Below, piece after piece: positions 1 to 10,021 of a stretch of 64,000 bases of DNA (position 1 is the stretch's first letter; each line of letters opens with the position of its first letter). The stretch lies in NCBI GenBank assembly GCA_015832175.1, contig WJXW01000009.1, forward strand, positions 1,364,001 through 1,428,000, read 5' to 3'. The notes beneath the pieces are model-generated. The model saw nothing but the letters and a program-made list of their open reading frames with translations, was not told the origin of the DNA and made no database searches. The stretch comes from Paraphaeosphaeria minitans. Its lineage: Eukaryota > Ascomycota > Dothideomycetes > Pleosporales > Didymosphaeriaceae. Both the position numbers and the translations under genes were made by a program.

Positions 1-657
1 ACTGCCACTAGTGTAGCTGTATATATAGTGTCTCTGTCCTCGCATATATAGGGATAGGCCCTAGCTGTGCTTTATATATATATATGCATTACCTATAAAT
101 AGTGTAGGTTACATTATTAAGATCGTGCGAAGCAGTTTAGGTTATAGTTATAGTATTATTGTGTAAAGGGTCTATAGCTTATAGTTAAGCTATAATAGTT
201 TAAAGAGTTTCTTTATATAAGTGTCTTTTATTATAGTATTAGTAGCGATAAAGCCTTTTTTGATAAGAAAAGTAATAAGCTCTCTTCTTACTATATAACT
301 AATCTTATTAAAGGTTCTCTCTTTCTAGTTATTAAAATTTTTAGTAAAAAAAGAAATTACCTCTTTACCTTTAAGGCTACTTACACGATATTACGCAATT
401 ATGTACACTATATAAGTGTTTAGCTTTTCTAGAGAAGGGGGTAGGTAGCTGTATAGATCTACTCTATCTACCTAGTACTTTTGTGCAATCTCTCCTCTTA
501 AGGTAATAGCCTTAATATTTATTACTTCCTCTACTTATTAAAGCTATATTACTTTATCTTCTAATTAAGGAAGTAGTATTAATTATTGCGTAACGTTTTT
601 AAGTTATAGTTTCTCTAGGAAGTCTTCTAGTTTTAAGGCCATATTGTTGTTGTCTTT

Positions 658-752
658 TTTAGTTATACAACGTATCTACGTTTAGTTATTACTAGTTTAA
701 TTATGCAATATGTTTACGTTTAGTTATTACTAGTTTAATTATGCGATGTGTT
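658..752 (-). repeat. Tandem repeat in the B leader (left copy)
   Basis: Two to three imperfect units of about 38 bp built around agttattactagtttaatta. It is the reverse-complement counterpart of the array at 18019-18148 and lies in the untranslated leader, not in a coding frame. Confidence 0.6.
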
Positions 753-980
753 TTTTAGAGTTATAAAGGGGTTTACTATTTTTTTTTCTTTTCTGTAGAA
801 TAGTTTAGACTAAATTATACGACTTTTTATAGATATGCGCACTTTATTTCTATTTATTATATAATCTAAAATTTAATCTCTAGTAAAGGTAACAATATAG
901 AGCCTACGTATCTAGCTTATAGGGCGCTCTGTCTTTAGACCTTACTAGTTTGTAGTTAATTAGAATTAACTACTAATTAG

Positions 981-1292
981 TGTAGGTTTAGCTTAATCTG
1001 CAATTAAGCATTTAAGGGTTAATAGTATACTATTATGTAAAGGGTAAGAAGTAGGTTTAATCAATTACGTCTTGTCTATTATATAAAGGGGCACTAAGGG
1101 CTTTATAAAGTCTCTGCCTCTTAGCGCTAACCTAAGCAGTGGGTCCTTGTTTAGGTCCTTATAGGCAGGTAGGGCCTTATAAAGTCTCTGCCTTTTAGCG
1201 CTAACCTAAGTAGTGGGTCCTTGTGCAGGTTCCTATAGGTAGGTAGGCCCCTATTTTACTTAGTGCTATTTGTACGATAAACTGTATTAATA
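981..1292 (-). repeat. 5' LTR of the reverse B element
   Basis: It matches 17478-17789 in reverse complement over the same 312 bp. Read on the minus strand it starts tattaatacag (tgtctatacag in the other copy) and ends cctaca. It contains the internal 74 bp tandem duplication that is absent from the solo copy at 39960-40197. A ctttataagg TATA-like box is repeated in each unit. Confidence 0.82.
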
Positions 1293-1308
1293 TAAACTAA
1301 TATATATC

Positions 1309-1407
1309 TTATTAAATAGAAAGGTTACCTACACAGCGAAAACACTTAGAAACTAAAGAACTACCTAGGAAACTATTAATAAAAGATTAGAGAATTCTAC
1401 TAATAGC
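1309..1407 (+). pseudogene. Chromodomain tail of A-iii pol
   Basis: The frame reads LIK*KGYLHSENT followed by a lysine-rich tail ending KIREFY. It aligns with the C-terminus of A-inner pol at 58280-58390, where the same stretch reads LVKWKGYLH. Chromodomains at the end of integrase are the hallmark of Ty3/gypsy chromoviruses, which use them to target methylated H3K9 chromatin. Two in-frame TAG codons replace Trp. Only the last 33 or so codons remain; upstream is B DNA. Confidence 0.72.
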
Positions 1408-1798
1408 TAGCGTAGTATAATATTATTCTTACCTAAGATAGTAATAGCACTAAATTAACGTAGAACTCTAGTAGGAAATCCTTAAAAGCGCTTTATATTA
1501 TAGAAGATAAACAAGGACCTAAAGGAATCTTATTAACTACTAAATTATTAGCCTTATAAGATTTTGTCTTCTTAATATTTTTCTCCTTAAGTGCTATTAT
1601 ATTCTTAGTACACTTATCTAATAAATCTATTTACTAACATAACTAATCTTTATACGTATGTATACGACGTAATTTCTCTAACACCTCTTTATAGGCCTTA
1701 AACGCAACCTCCTATGTTTCCCTTAACTTTTTCATTTACGCACGTAACGTCTCCTTCTCTATAAGTAACTACTTAAACTTACACTCTAAAACGCGTAT

Positions 1799-2033
1799 TA
1801 TAGTGTAAAGGTTGGCCTACGATAGAGAATCGGAGAAACATAGGGCCAATTAGCTGTTGTTTAAGATAGCTAATTAGGGAACAGACAAAGAAGGAGAGCG
1901 CGAACTAGACAAGACACAAAAAGACCTAATAGACAATTAGAGTAGTTAGATTTGTATAATAGATTTTAGATAGGATAACTTAACTTATTCTTTTATATTC
2001 CTTACTTAAGGCAAACGCACCTATAACACTATA
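1799..2033 (+). repeat. 5' LTR of element C
   Basis: Same length (235 bp) and sequence as 7215-7449, apart mostly from C/T and G/A differences. It starts tatagtgtaaagg and ends cactata, RIP-mutated forms of tgtagtg and caccaca. Left TSD gtat at 1795-1798. Confidence 0.82.
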
Positions 2034-2094
2034 TTTTTAGTAAGGGATATAGGGCGGCTTTTAAAAGGATGTAGAGAAGTATAGTGACAAGTAT

Positions 2095-2480
2095 TTAGAG
2101 AACTAATAGAAGCTGTTTAGTAGACTTTTAAGTAGCTGCTAAATAGCTAGGAATAGAGTAATAAGACTAATAGACTTTCGAGTAGCTATTAGGTATACAG
2201 ACAGATAGACTATATAGACTTTTAAGTAGTTATTAGTTGCCTAGATAGATAGATTAATGGTCTTTTAAGTAGTTACTAATCACCTAGAAATAAAACAACA
2301 CACTAATAGACTTTTAAGTAGCTATCTAGTGCTAGTATAGACTATATAGACTTTTAAGTAGTTATTAGTTACCTAGGAATAAAATAACAATAGACTAATA
2401 GACTTTTAAGTAGCTATTAGGTAGAAAGAGTAATAGACTAAAGGACCTTTAAGAAGCTACTAGACTCCTAGAAAGAGTGA
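2095..2480 (+). repeat. Degenerate tandem repeat near the start of element C
   Basis: About eight units of 40-50 bp share the core aatagacttttaagtagct. In one frame the core reads QQTFKQLL (stops taken as Gln), so it may be a repeated Gln-rich gag N-terminus; it could equally be a non-coding 5' repeat. Unit lengths vary, which argues for old, diverged expansion. Confidence 0.65.
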
Positions 2481-2599
2481 ATGCGATAGACCCTAAACAA
2501 TTCTAGTCTAAGTAATAATCAAGTTAGGGATAAAAGGGGAAGTAAGGTATTACTAGTAGAATTCTATTAAGCAAGGTTATTATCTGTATACCTAAAGCT

Positions 2600-5440
2600 A
2601 AATCGCTAACAGAAAACTAACATAAAAACAAGCAGACAAAAGAAGAAAAATAAAAAAAAGAGATAAAATAGATTTATATAGGTTTTATAATAACCCTATT
2701 TATCTAACTACTCCTGCTAAGAGTAGCACTAGTTAGATAAGCTAGGGTATTACTAATTACCTTTTAGAAGATGTAGACAAAAGAAAATAGTTTAAAAATA
2801 AAGGACTAGGAATAGAAGGCTTTCCCTAAAAAAGAAACATAGCTTAGTTTACTCTATGCCTAAATAATAGCAACGTACTAAGCTTTAGTAGTATTAATAT
2901 TACTACCTTTCTAAAAGACTATAACTTTTAACTAGAAGGAGTAAGGTAGAGTAAGGAGCTTAAGAAATAAAAGTTACTTTACTTCTACTTAGGCACCTAC
3001 TAAAGGGATATTATAAAGCTGCTAGCCTATAAAAGCGCTTTAGTTAACTAAGAAGACTTTTAGAAGGTACTTTACTCTAAGTACTTATTAATAGACTTAG
3101 AGTACTAAAAATTAACTAGAGTCTACTTTAAAAGCTAGCTTAATAAAGTAAGCTAACAGCCTACTATACTAAATAACTACTTCTATAAGTTTAATAGCTA
3201 TACCTAAGCTATTCTTACTTAATTATAAATTGTGTAAATAGAAGTAAGAACTCTTTTCTTTAGAGGTTTTAGCTAAGATAACAAGACTATAGTTATATAT
3301 AGAATACTAATAGAAAGTTGCCTAAAAGGAGGTAATATAAACACCTATTAGGTGCAAGAAGTATACAATTTCCTTCGCTAGTGTAGAGACTAAGATAAGG
3401 TAATTAGGGCTATGTAGTAGGAGGAGAGATAAGTTAATATAAATCTAGCTTATTCTAAAGCTGCTTCGCTAGTAATCCTACTTATCCTACTACCTAGGAA
3501 GTTCTTTAAGGTATAGGAGGAAACAAGAATAGAAGGAAATAAAGATTATAAGGAAGAAGTAGATGCATAAGTCTAAAAGGTTATTATAAAGATAGGAGGA
3601 CTTACCCTTACTATAGAAGAATATAAGTAATAGAAGGCTTCTATACCTACTACTACTAGTCTTATTCTAAATAAGCTAGTTAATAACTAATACGCTTTTA
3701 ACAAGCTTATAGGGCTGACCTTTTATATAGAATATAATAATAGGTTGTTTAGGAGCTTCTATAACCTAATTAAAAGAGGCTAATTGTATTTTAGGTTAAT
3801 AAGTAGTAAGTAGGGAGACTAGAAACTAGAGATTAAGGTAATAAGAAGGGCTAAAGCCTACTACGCTACTCTATTAGAGGTCTCCTACCTATCTAAAAAA
3901 GTTAGTATAACTAAGGAAGTAAATGCTACTAGGGATAGGGCAGTAGAAAAGAGCTCTTAGGAATAATAGAACTAACTAGGTATTAAAAGGATTACAGGGG
4001 CTAGAATTAGAGAATTCTGCCTAGGATCTCCTCTGCTAGTAATTAATAATAATAAATTAGTACTATAAGTAGTAGTTATAGAAGTAAACTAAAGAGCTTC
4101 TAAACCTGCTTAGATAATAGAAGAGAGTATTATCTAAACTATACTAGAAGCTAAGGCTGCGAGTAGAAAGAACGGTGCTTAAATAGCCTCTACTTCTCTA
4201 TTAGATAAAGAGCTAGTTGCACTTGTTAACACCCTAAATACTAATTCTATTCTAATAGCAGCACTAACCTAAAAGGTAAGAGGTATTACAGTTAGATTAA
4301 TATTTTCTTAGAACAAACTATATTTAAAGGCCTAGTAACTACTCTCTAAGAAGGAAAAGGAGCCTAATAACTAATTAGACAGAAGTAAATTAGGAAATGT
4401 TCTTATAGGAACACAGTAAAGATAGATTTTAATAGAAAAACAGAGTTAGGACTACCCTTAAGAACCTACTATCCTATTAAAAGTAATAATAGAGAAGTTA
4501 CGCCCTAGTCTATACTAGATCGCATAAGGAAACGCTGCACAAAGTACCTAATACAGTACTAGAGAGCTACTAAAGGGAAGGATAAGGATTGTGCTTAAGT
4601 ACTTTCTAATTAACTCTTAGACCCCTATACTAAAGCCACTAAAGCCACTATAGCATTAAGAGGTTAAAGAGAGGGAGGAGCATAGTAATTCTAGCTTAGA
4701 AGTTAAGGATAGCCTTATTAGAACTAGAGGGGTAGAGCGAAAGAAAGAACTTTAATAAGCTATTATACTACCTATATAGATAAGAGGTAATTTACTAAAA
4801 GTAGTTATTTTAAAAAGAGTAGAAGTATTAGATTTTAATATAGACTAAGATATATCTACCTTAGAGTCTAATATTGTATTAAACTAGCCTAATCCTTTCC
4901 TAATACAGAATTAGGAAAGCTAACTCTAAGTAGTTAGTAAAAGAGAGGGAGGAAGGATAGCAGAAGCAAAGTACTTAATAGGATTTTAGAAAAATTAATA
5001 TAGAAGAATAAAGAAAATAGGTAGATAGTGTAGAAAAAAGAAATAAAGAACACCTAGTTGCTAGCTAAAGATATATTAGGGCACTAATTATTATTCTCCT
5101 TATTATTAACAGTAACATTATCTCTATAGTAGCGGCTAGACTAATAAGTATTTAGGGTTTAGGGCTCTATAGAGCTAGAGGCCCTAGTTACCTTAGACTA
5201 AAGAAAAGATCTAGCATAATTTTAGGTAGCCTAATTAATAGATCGCTAATAAGGTAAGAGAGAACTAGAACAAAAATACTAGAAATAAGTAGACTAAGAG
5301 GATAGCTAAGGCTAAAGAGGAGCATTCTCTCTAGTAAGAGAATCTAGGCGTATAGGTAATCTAGAACTAGATGATCTATAATTAGAGCTAGAATAAGAAT
5401 CCCCTTAAGCTAGAGGACTAAAACCCTAAAATAATAAAGC
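2600..5440 (+). pseudogene. Gag-like frame of element C
   Basis: A long plus-strand frame (codons in phase with 3376) is free of TGA over most of 3100-5000 and broken only by TAA/TAG. It is rich in Lys, Glu and Leu, with segments such as GLTFYIEYNNRLFRSFYNLI (about 3712-3771) and RRAKAYYATLLEVSYLSKK. I do not recognise a defined family; position between the 5' LTR and a protease suggests a structural Gag. No zinc knuckle was found. The frame relation to the protease downstream is unclear because the solo LTR lies between them. Confidence 0.35.
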
Positions 5441-5445
5441 ACTAC

Positions 5446-5671
5446 TGTGGTGTCGTAAGTGCGTTTACCTTGAGTGAGGAATATAAAAAAATGAGTTAAG
5501 TTATCCTATCTAAAATCTATTATACAAATCCAACTACTCTAATTGTCTATTAGGTCTCCTTGTGTCTTGTCTAGTTAGCGCTCGTCTATTCCCTAATTAG
5601 CTATCTTAAACGACAGCTAATCAGCCCTATGTTTCTCCAATTCTCTATCGTAGGCCAACCTTTACACTACA
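5446..5671 (-). repeat. Solo LTR of family C, reverse strand, inside element C
   Basis: A 226 bp reverse complement of the C LTR with terminal tgtggtg...cactaca. Flanks ctac (5442-5445) and ccac (5672-5675) may be a 4 bp TSD differing by one transition. No internal sequence accompanies it, so it is a product of LTR-LTR recombination after a self-insertion. It is less mutated than the host LTRs over 5448-5670. Confidence 0.75.
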
Positions 5672-6289
5672 CCACTAGGAAGAGACTAGAGGGAACCTCT
5701 AAAAGACCTTTAAAAATAATCTTAAAGGGCTACTAAGGAAAGAGGACTATAGTTTATAGTAATAGTGTATTAGGGTTCTATAGGCTCCCTAAGAATAGAA
5801 GTATTAAGGACAGAAACAGCCTTAGAAGTGTAACCAGAAGAAGCCTAAGAGTAGGTTATACTAATAAGAAGGATATTAGTAGCTAAAATAATATTATTTA
5901 TAGAAGAACTAGTGCTAGGGTTAGCTAGCTTACCTAAAAAAAAAGAGATATTAGCTTAGGTAATAAGGAATTAAGACTAGAACTTATAATAAAAAAGGTA
6001 AAAGGTATAGTTACTATTTATTTAACACTTATTATACCTTCTCTAGTTTAGCAGCTTACTTTCTAGATAGAAAACGCTATATTTGCTACTAAAATAGAGC
6101 TTACTCCTCCTACCCTTATTCTAGTAGTAGGTATAGCAATAGTTAATTAGAGAAGAAGGAGAAAAACAAGAAGAGCTAGTAGTATACTAGATGCCTATAT
6201 TAATATTAGCATTACAGTATCTACGCTTTAATAGAGCCTCCCTAGTACTTAAGCTAAAGAACTTAGTAATAGTCTTTATTTTAGTATTA

Positions 6290-6560
6290 CTAATATTAAA
6301 GTGCTAAATAGTAAAGTCTAAATAACTATTATTCTTATAGACGCTAGCAGTGCAAAGAATAGGACCTAGAGTAACACCCTATATGCCTAGGCTATAGATA
6401 AAGTAAGCTAGTTTACGTAGAAGATTGTAGTTTATACGCTAATTAGCCCTCGCCCTAACTAAGAAGGTTAGTAATAGAATATAAAAGGTTTTTAAGACAA
6501 TATATACCACTTAATAATGTACTCCTTAGTAGACTTAAAAAGGTAGATAAAGAGGTTCGC
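6290..6560 (+). pseudogene. Aspartic protease remnant of element C
   Basis: The frame contains LIDASSAKN at 6331-6357, matching the D-S/T-G active-site loop with Gly changed to Ser by one G-to-A transition, followed about 35 codons later by IVVYTLIS, the usual following strand. The product would process the Gag polyprotein. After it the frame runs on to about 6850 (DLKRQIKRFAF..., PPKQLSRRVYKR) without RT motifs. Other retroelement proteases in this window have the same DxG-then-VY layout. Confidence 0.5.
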
Positions 6561-6871
6561 TTTTATATTACTAGTAGGGTCACGCTTATTTAGGTTATTA
6601 CTACCCTTCCTACTACTAGCACTAGAAGCGGCTGTTCTATCTAAGGTATAGTTAACTACAGCTATAACTACAGCAGAGTTATTAAATAGGTATTAGAAGG
6701 ACTAAAAGAGAGGAAGAAGAGTAGGAGTAAGAGTTAGAAAAAGGATAGAGTAGAAGAAATCCTAGAGTTATATACCTTAAAGATTAAGTATAGGCCACCT
6801 AAGCAGCTTAGTAGACGCGTTTATAAGAGGATATTACTATAATATTACTATCTAACATGCTAAGAGGTCTG

Positions 6872-7080
6872 TAAACAACTTTAATTATAGGGATATAAGT
6901 AGTAGATAGGCGATAAGTTAGTAGTTAGGATAATTAGGCATAGTTAGTTAGCTAGAGGCTAAAGTAAAATTATAAGCCTAGAATTAGACTAACGCTGCGT
7001 CGCTGCCTAATATGTAAAGAAGTTAATAAACGACTTTAATTATAGGGATATAAGTAGTAGATAGGCAATAGGTTAGTAAG
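6872..7080 (+). repeat. Direct repeat pair near the 3' end of element C
   Basis: About 55 bp at 6872-6926 recurs at 7026-7080, sharing actttaattatagggatata and the following agtagatagg. Spacing is 154 bp. In frame both read DFNYRDISSRQAI-like, so a duplicated small protein motif is possible; I do not recognise it. Confidence 0.6.
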
Positions 7081-7214
7081 TAGAATGATTAGGTAAGAAT
7101 AGCTAGCTAAGGATTAAGAAAATTATAGGTCTAGGAAGTAACTACTAATAAGGTGTTAAAAGGGTAGTAAGGTAGTAGGCTTAAGGGACTAAGCCTAGAA
7201 GAGAGGGAGGAAAA

Positions 7215-7449
7215 TGTAGTGTAAAGGTTAGCCTATAATAGAGAATTAGAGAAACATAGGACTAATTAGCTGTTGTTTAAGATAGCTAATTAGGGAACAG
7301 ACAAAGAAGGAGAGCGTAAACTAGATAAGACACAAAGAGACCTAATAGACAATTAGAGTAGTTGGATTTGTATAATAGATTTTAGATAGGATAACTTAAC
7401 TCATTCTTTTATATTCCTTACTTAAGGCAAACGCACCTACAACACCACA
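7215..7449 (+). repeat. 3' LTR of element C with preceding polypurine tract
   Basis: 235 bp, tgtagtg...caccaca, preceded by the purine run at 7198-7214 and followed by TSD gtat (7450-7453). It retains more CpA than the 5' LTR. Confidence 0.85.
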
Positions 7450-7745
7450 GTATATTATAATATTAACTATAATAAACACACTCCCTATATTTCCTAAACT
7501 AAATATAAACCTTATAAACAGAGTTATATTTTATACATATTAAACACTTCTTAACTATAACTTCGCTAAAGAAGTTAATAAAATTAGTTAGGTAGTAATA
7601 ATAGGTAGTGCTAGACTTAGAAGGTTATTTAGGCATAATGTAAATAACCTAACACTACTTATAATAAAGGGTAGGCTCTAGTTATAACTAGACATAAGAC
7701 ATAGTTATATAATTGAAAGACAAATTCTAGTAAGGAGGGAGATAA

Positions 7746-8152
7746 TATTAAGATCTAAAGGCTAGGCCTCTTAGGATCTATATATATATTTACGTTTATT
7801 ATTCGAGTGGCACAGTATAAGGTTACATAACCTAATTAGTGTAATTAGAGTGCTAAAATAACTAATTAAACTAAGCACTTAATATACTAAGTAACTAATT
7901 AAGGCTTAATTAGTTTAATTAGAGTAATTAGTCCACTAATTAATTAAAGTATATAGGAACGCAAGTATAGACTTTCATACTTATATTTATTCTATTTATT
8001 AATCTATTATTTAGATTCTAGCAGACTATATTATTAACTCGTTACACTTTGTAAGATACTATTATATTAATAAAAACTTCCACCTTTGTAAGTACTCCTG
8101 CCTAAGAACTAACCTTAACCCTTTAGGATTAGCTACGCTCTTAGATTTAATA
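7746..8152 (+). repeat. 3' LTR of A-iii, variant U3
   Basis: 407 bp, starting tattaagatct after the purine tract aaggagggagataa (7732-7745) and ending tttaata. The last ~200 bp (tatataggaacgc to the end) match all other A LTRs, but the first ~200 bp are unrelated to the A-i type. They consist of ctaattag-rich AT repeats. The TATA-like agtatatagg marks the U3/R border. Confidence 0.75.
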
Positions 8153-8702
8153 GACTTTATCCTTATTTTCCTATTCTCGTCTAGAGAAGTAGAAGTATAG
8201 GTTAAGGTATAAGAGCTAAGTGTTAGTCTTAATATAGTTACTATTATATAGGTTAGGTTTTACTACCTTATTATAGGTATTACTAATTAGTGTAATCCTA
8301 TTAGCAGTAGCTAAAGTAGTTAAAGAAGTAGAAGTTTATATAGTACTTATATTAAAGGTGTTTAAGATATTAAATCTAAGAGCGTAGCTAGTCCTAAAGG
8401 GTTAAACTTAGTTCTTAAGCAGGAGTACTTATAAAAGTTAAAAGGTCTTATTAATATAATAGTATCTTGCGAAGTGTAATAAGTTAATAATATAGCCTAA
8501 GTGTAATCTAAATAATAGATTAATAAATACGTTAAACATAAGTATAAAGAGTCTATACTCGCGTTTCTATATACCAAGGTAATTAGTCTAACTAATTACA
8601 CTAATTAAGGTAATTAGACTATACTTAGTAATTAGTAATATAATTTACTTAGTTTACTTAGTGTGCTAAGGCCACTAATTACACTAATTAGGTTACGTAA
8701 CA
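8153..8702 (-). mobile_element. 5' end of reverse gypsy element A-iv
   Basis: On the minus strand it runs: LTR 8702-8368 (335 bp), then tcttaaacacc and the first ~215 bp of internal sequence (gag start, 8367-8153), then it stops at the A-iii LTR. The internal start resembles the A-inner 5' region (tcttaaacaccgttaacataagtac). It forms an inverted pair with the A-iii LTR around a 215 bp centre. The rest of the element is presumably left of the window. Confidence 0.68.
8368..8702 (-). repeat. 5' LTR of A-iv, another variant U3
   Basis: Minus strand starts tgttacgtaacctaattag and ends ttagatttaata. R-U5 is family A; U3 shares the taattag repeat style with the A-iii LTR, and only the first eight bases (tgttacgt) match the A-i type. 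Confidence 0.72.
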
Positions 8703-8749
8703 CTAACTGCGGCGCACGTACTGCTTTAGATAATAACTATATATGTGGT
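8703..8749. other. 47 bp spacer between two A elements
   Basis: The piece ctaactgcggcgcacgtact (8703-8722) and the bases after it belong to neither LTR. It is short, locally CpG-rich, and may be the only surviving older host DNA here. The last five bases, gtggt, would be the left TSD of the next element. Confidence 0.4.
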
Positions 8750-9112
8750 TATTATGAACCAGATAGCAATGTGGGAGTTAGGCGCTTATAAAGGTATAAT
8801 GAAGTAATAATAGGGTTATAGGCGTTATAAAGAGATGCTAAGAGGCTTAGATTAGATTACGTAATACGCTTAGCTACTTAGGAGCACTAAGTAGTAGAGT
8901 AGCCTTAGTATATAGGAATATAAGGATAGACCTTTATACTCGTGTTTAATCTGTTTATTAATCTATTATTTAGATTCTAGTAGACTAAATTATTAACTTA
9001 TTACACTTTGTAAAATACTATTATATTAATAAGACCTTCTACCTTCTATAAGTACTTCTGCCTAAGAACTAACCTTAATCCTTTAGGACTAGCTACCCTT
9101 TTAGATTTAACA
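8750..9112 (+). repeat. 5' LTR of forward A-i host
   Basis: 363 bp, tattatgaacc...ttagatttaaca. It matches the A-inner LTR except that it has one, not two, copies of the 48 bp U3 block containing the cttag/actaag motif. TATA-like tagtatatagg lies at about 8907. Confidence 0.8.
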
Positions 9113-9574
9113 TCTTAAACACCCTTAACATAAGTACTTTATAAACTCCTACCTCTTCTACAGCTTTAGGTGCCGCTAAGATTACTCCTATAAAGAATAG
9201 TAGTAAGGTGTATAAACCTTATTTCTACTTTAGCAATTAATTTTAAACTAACGTCTAGATTCTCTAGTTAGACCTCTATTTCTTTAACTTAGACAAATCT
9301 CTTAAAGATAAGAAAAAGGTTATTTTCGTAGTAATATATATGCGAGGAGGTATAGAATTATAGAATTATCCTTACCTTAAAAAGTGTCTAGGAATAGACT
9401 ATAATAATAATAATAACGATTACGTAAATAAGCACGCTAATACAATTAATATTATTAAGAATTATAATAACTTTAAGAAATGCCTTAAATAACTCTTTAG
9501 GATCGCTAATAAGGACTCTATTATAAAGGCAAAGATTTAGACTATAACTTAAAAGCGATTAGTAGCTAAGTATA

Positions 9575-9984
9575 TATTAAATCTAAGAGGGTAGCTAGTC
9601 CTAAAGGGTTAAGGTTAGTTCTTGGGCAGGAGTACTTACAGAAGGTAGAAGGTCTTGTTAATATAATAGTATCTTACAAAGTGTAATAAGTTAATAATTT
9701 AGTCTGCTAGAATCTAAACAATAGATTAATAAACAGATTAAACACAAGTATAGAGGTCCATCCTTATGTTTCTATATAATAGGGCTGCTTTGTTACTTAG
9801 TGTTACTAAGTAACTAAGCATATTACGTGACCTACTCTACTACTTAGTGCTACTAAGCAACTAAGCACATTACGTAACCTAATCTAAGTTACTTAGCGTC
9901 TCTTTATTATATTTATAACCCTATTGCTGTTCTATTACACCTTTATAAGCGCCTAAGTCCCACATTATTATCTAGTATGTAATA
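9575..9984 (-). repeat. 3' LTR of reverse A-i
   Basis: 410 bp; minus strand starts tattacatactaga and ends cttagatttaata. Two copies of the 48 bp U3 block. Left TSD gtata at 9570-9574. The purine tract, read on the minus strand, is at 10003-9985. Confidence 0.85.
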
Positions 9985-10021
9985 TTATCCCCTCTCTTTC
10001 TATTCTTCGTCCTAAAGAATT

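Larger units (their letters stand above)
1..1292 (-). mobile_element. 5' end of a reverse-strand B (copia-like) retrotransposon
   Basis: This stretch is the reverse complement of 17478-18795: a 312 bp LTR (981-1292) followed, reading leftward, by about 980 bp of untranslated leader. The element therefore points left, and its coding part lies outside the window. It was inserted into the gypsy element whose chromodomain resumes at about 1309. I see no coding frame in 1-980. The two B leaders form inverted arms of about 1.3 kb separated by 16 kb. The family assignment rests on the other copy, where gag, integrase and RT follow. Confidence 0.8.
1799..7449 (+). mobile_element. Element C, LTR retrotransposon with Gag-Pro but no visible RT
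   Basis: Two 235 bp LTRs (1799-2033 and 7215-7449) with inverted termini TGTRGTG...CACYAYA are flanked by a 4 bp gtat duplication. A purine tract (7198-7214, gaagagagggaggaaaa) immediately precedes the right LTR, setting the plus orientation. The interior has a repeat-rich start, a long gag-like frame, a retroviral-type protease remnant and then only about 650 bp before the 3' LTR. I could not find RT palm (Y-x-D-D), RNase H or integrase motifs on either strand. A 226 bp reverse solo LTR of the same family sits at 5446-5671. It is probably a non-autonomous, LARD-like family. Confidence 0.75.
1433..7636 (-). pseudogene. Antisense Zn2Cys6-like/coiled-coil ORF of A-iii, split by element C
   Basis: It starts at ATG 7636-7634, runs to 7454, and resumes at 1798 down to a TAG at 1435-1433. 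Removing element C plus one TSD copy leaves 549 nt, 183 codons with the stop, and the break falls exactly between codons 61 and 62. Cysteines at codons 31, 34 and 53, and Tyr codons (TAT, one transition from TGT) at 41, 50 and 60, match the pattern in the A copies at 10022 and 58920. Codons ~66-115 form a K/E/L-rich likely coiled coil including AFKAYKEVLEKL. The stop lies at the same place as in the other copies. Divergence from those copies is far greater than RIP alone would give, so this is an older subfamily. A function in DNA binding is inference. Confidence 0.62.
1293..8152 (+). mobile_element. 3' end of gypsy element A-iii, split by element C
   Basis: It comprises the chromodomain end of pol (1309-1407), an antisense ORF (1433-7636, split), a polypurine tract at 7729-7745 and a 407 bp 3' LTR (7746-8152). 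The 5' part was cut off by, or lies beyond, the reverse B insertion ending at 1292. Element C (1799-7449) interrupts it, with a gtat target duplication at 1795-1798 and 7450-7453. Its right edge abuts the gag of a reverse A element (8153-8367), so A-iii probably inserted into that copy; the left half of the host would lie left of the window. Confidence 0.72.

Noticed and set aside
2095..2480. Tandem units in element C as a minisatellite unrelated to the element
   Set aside because: They start 60 bp inside the 5' LTR and are readable as a repeated peptide, so they belong to the element.
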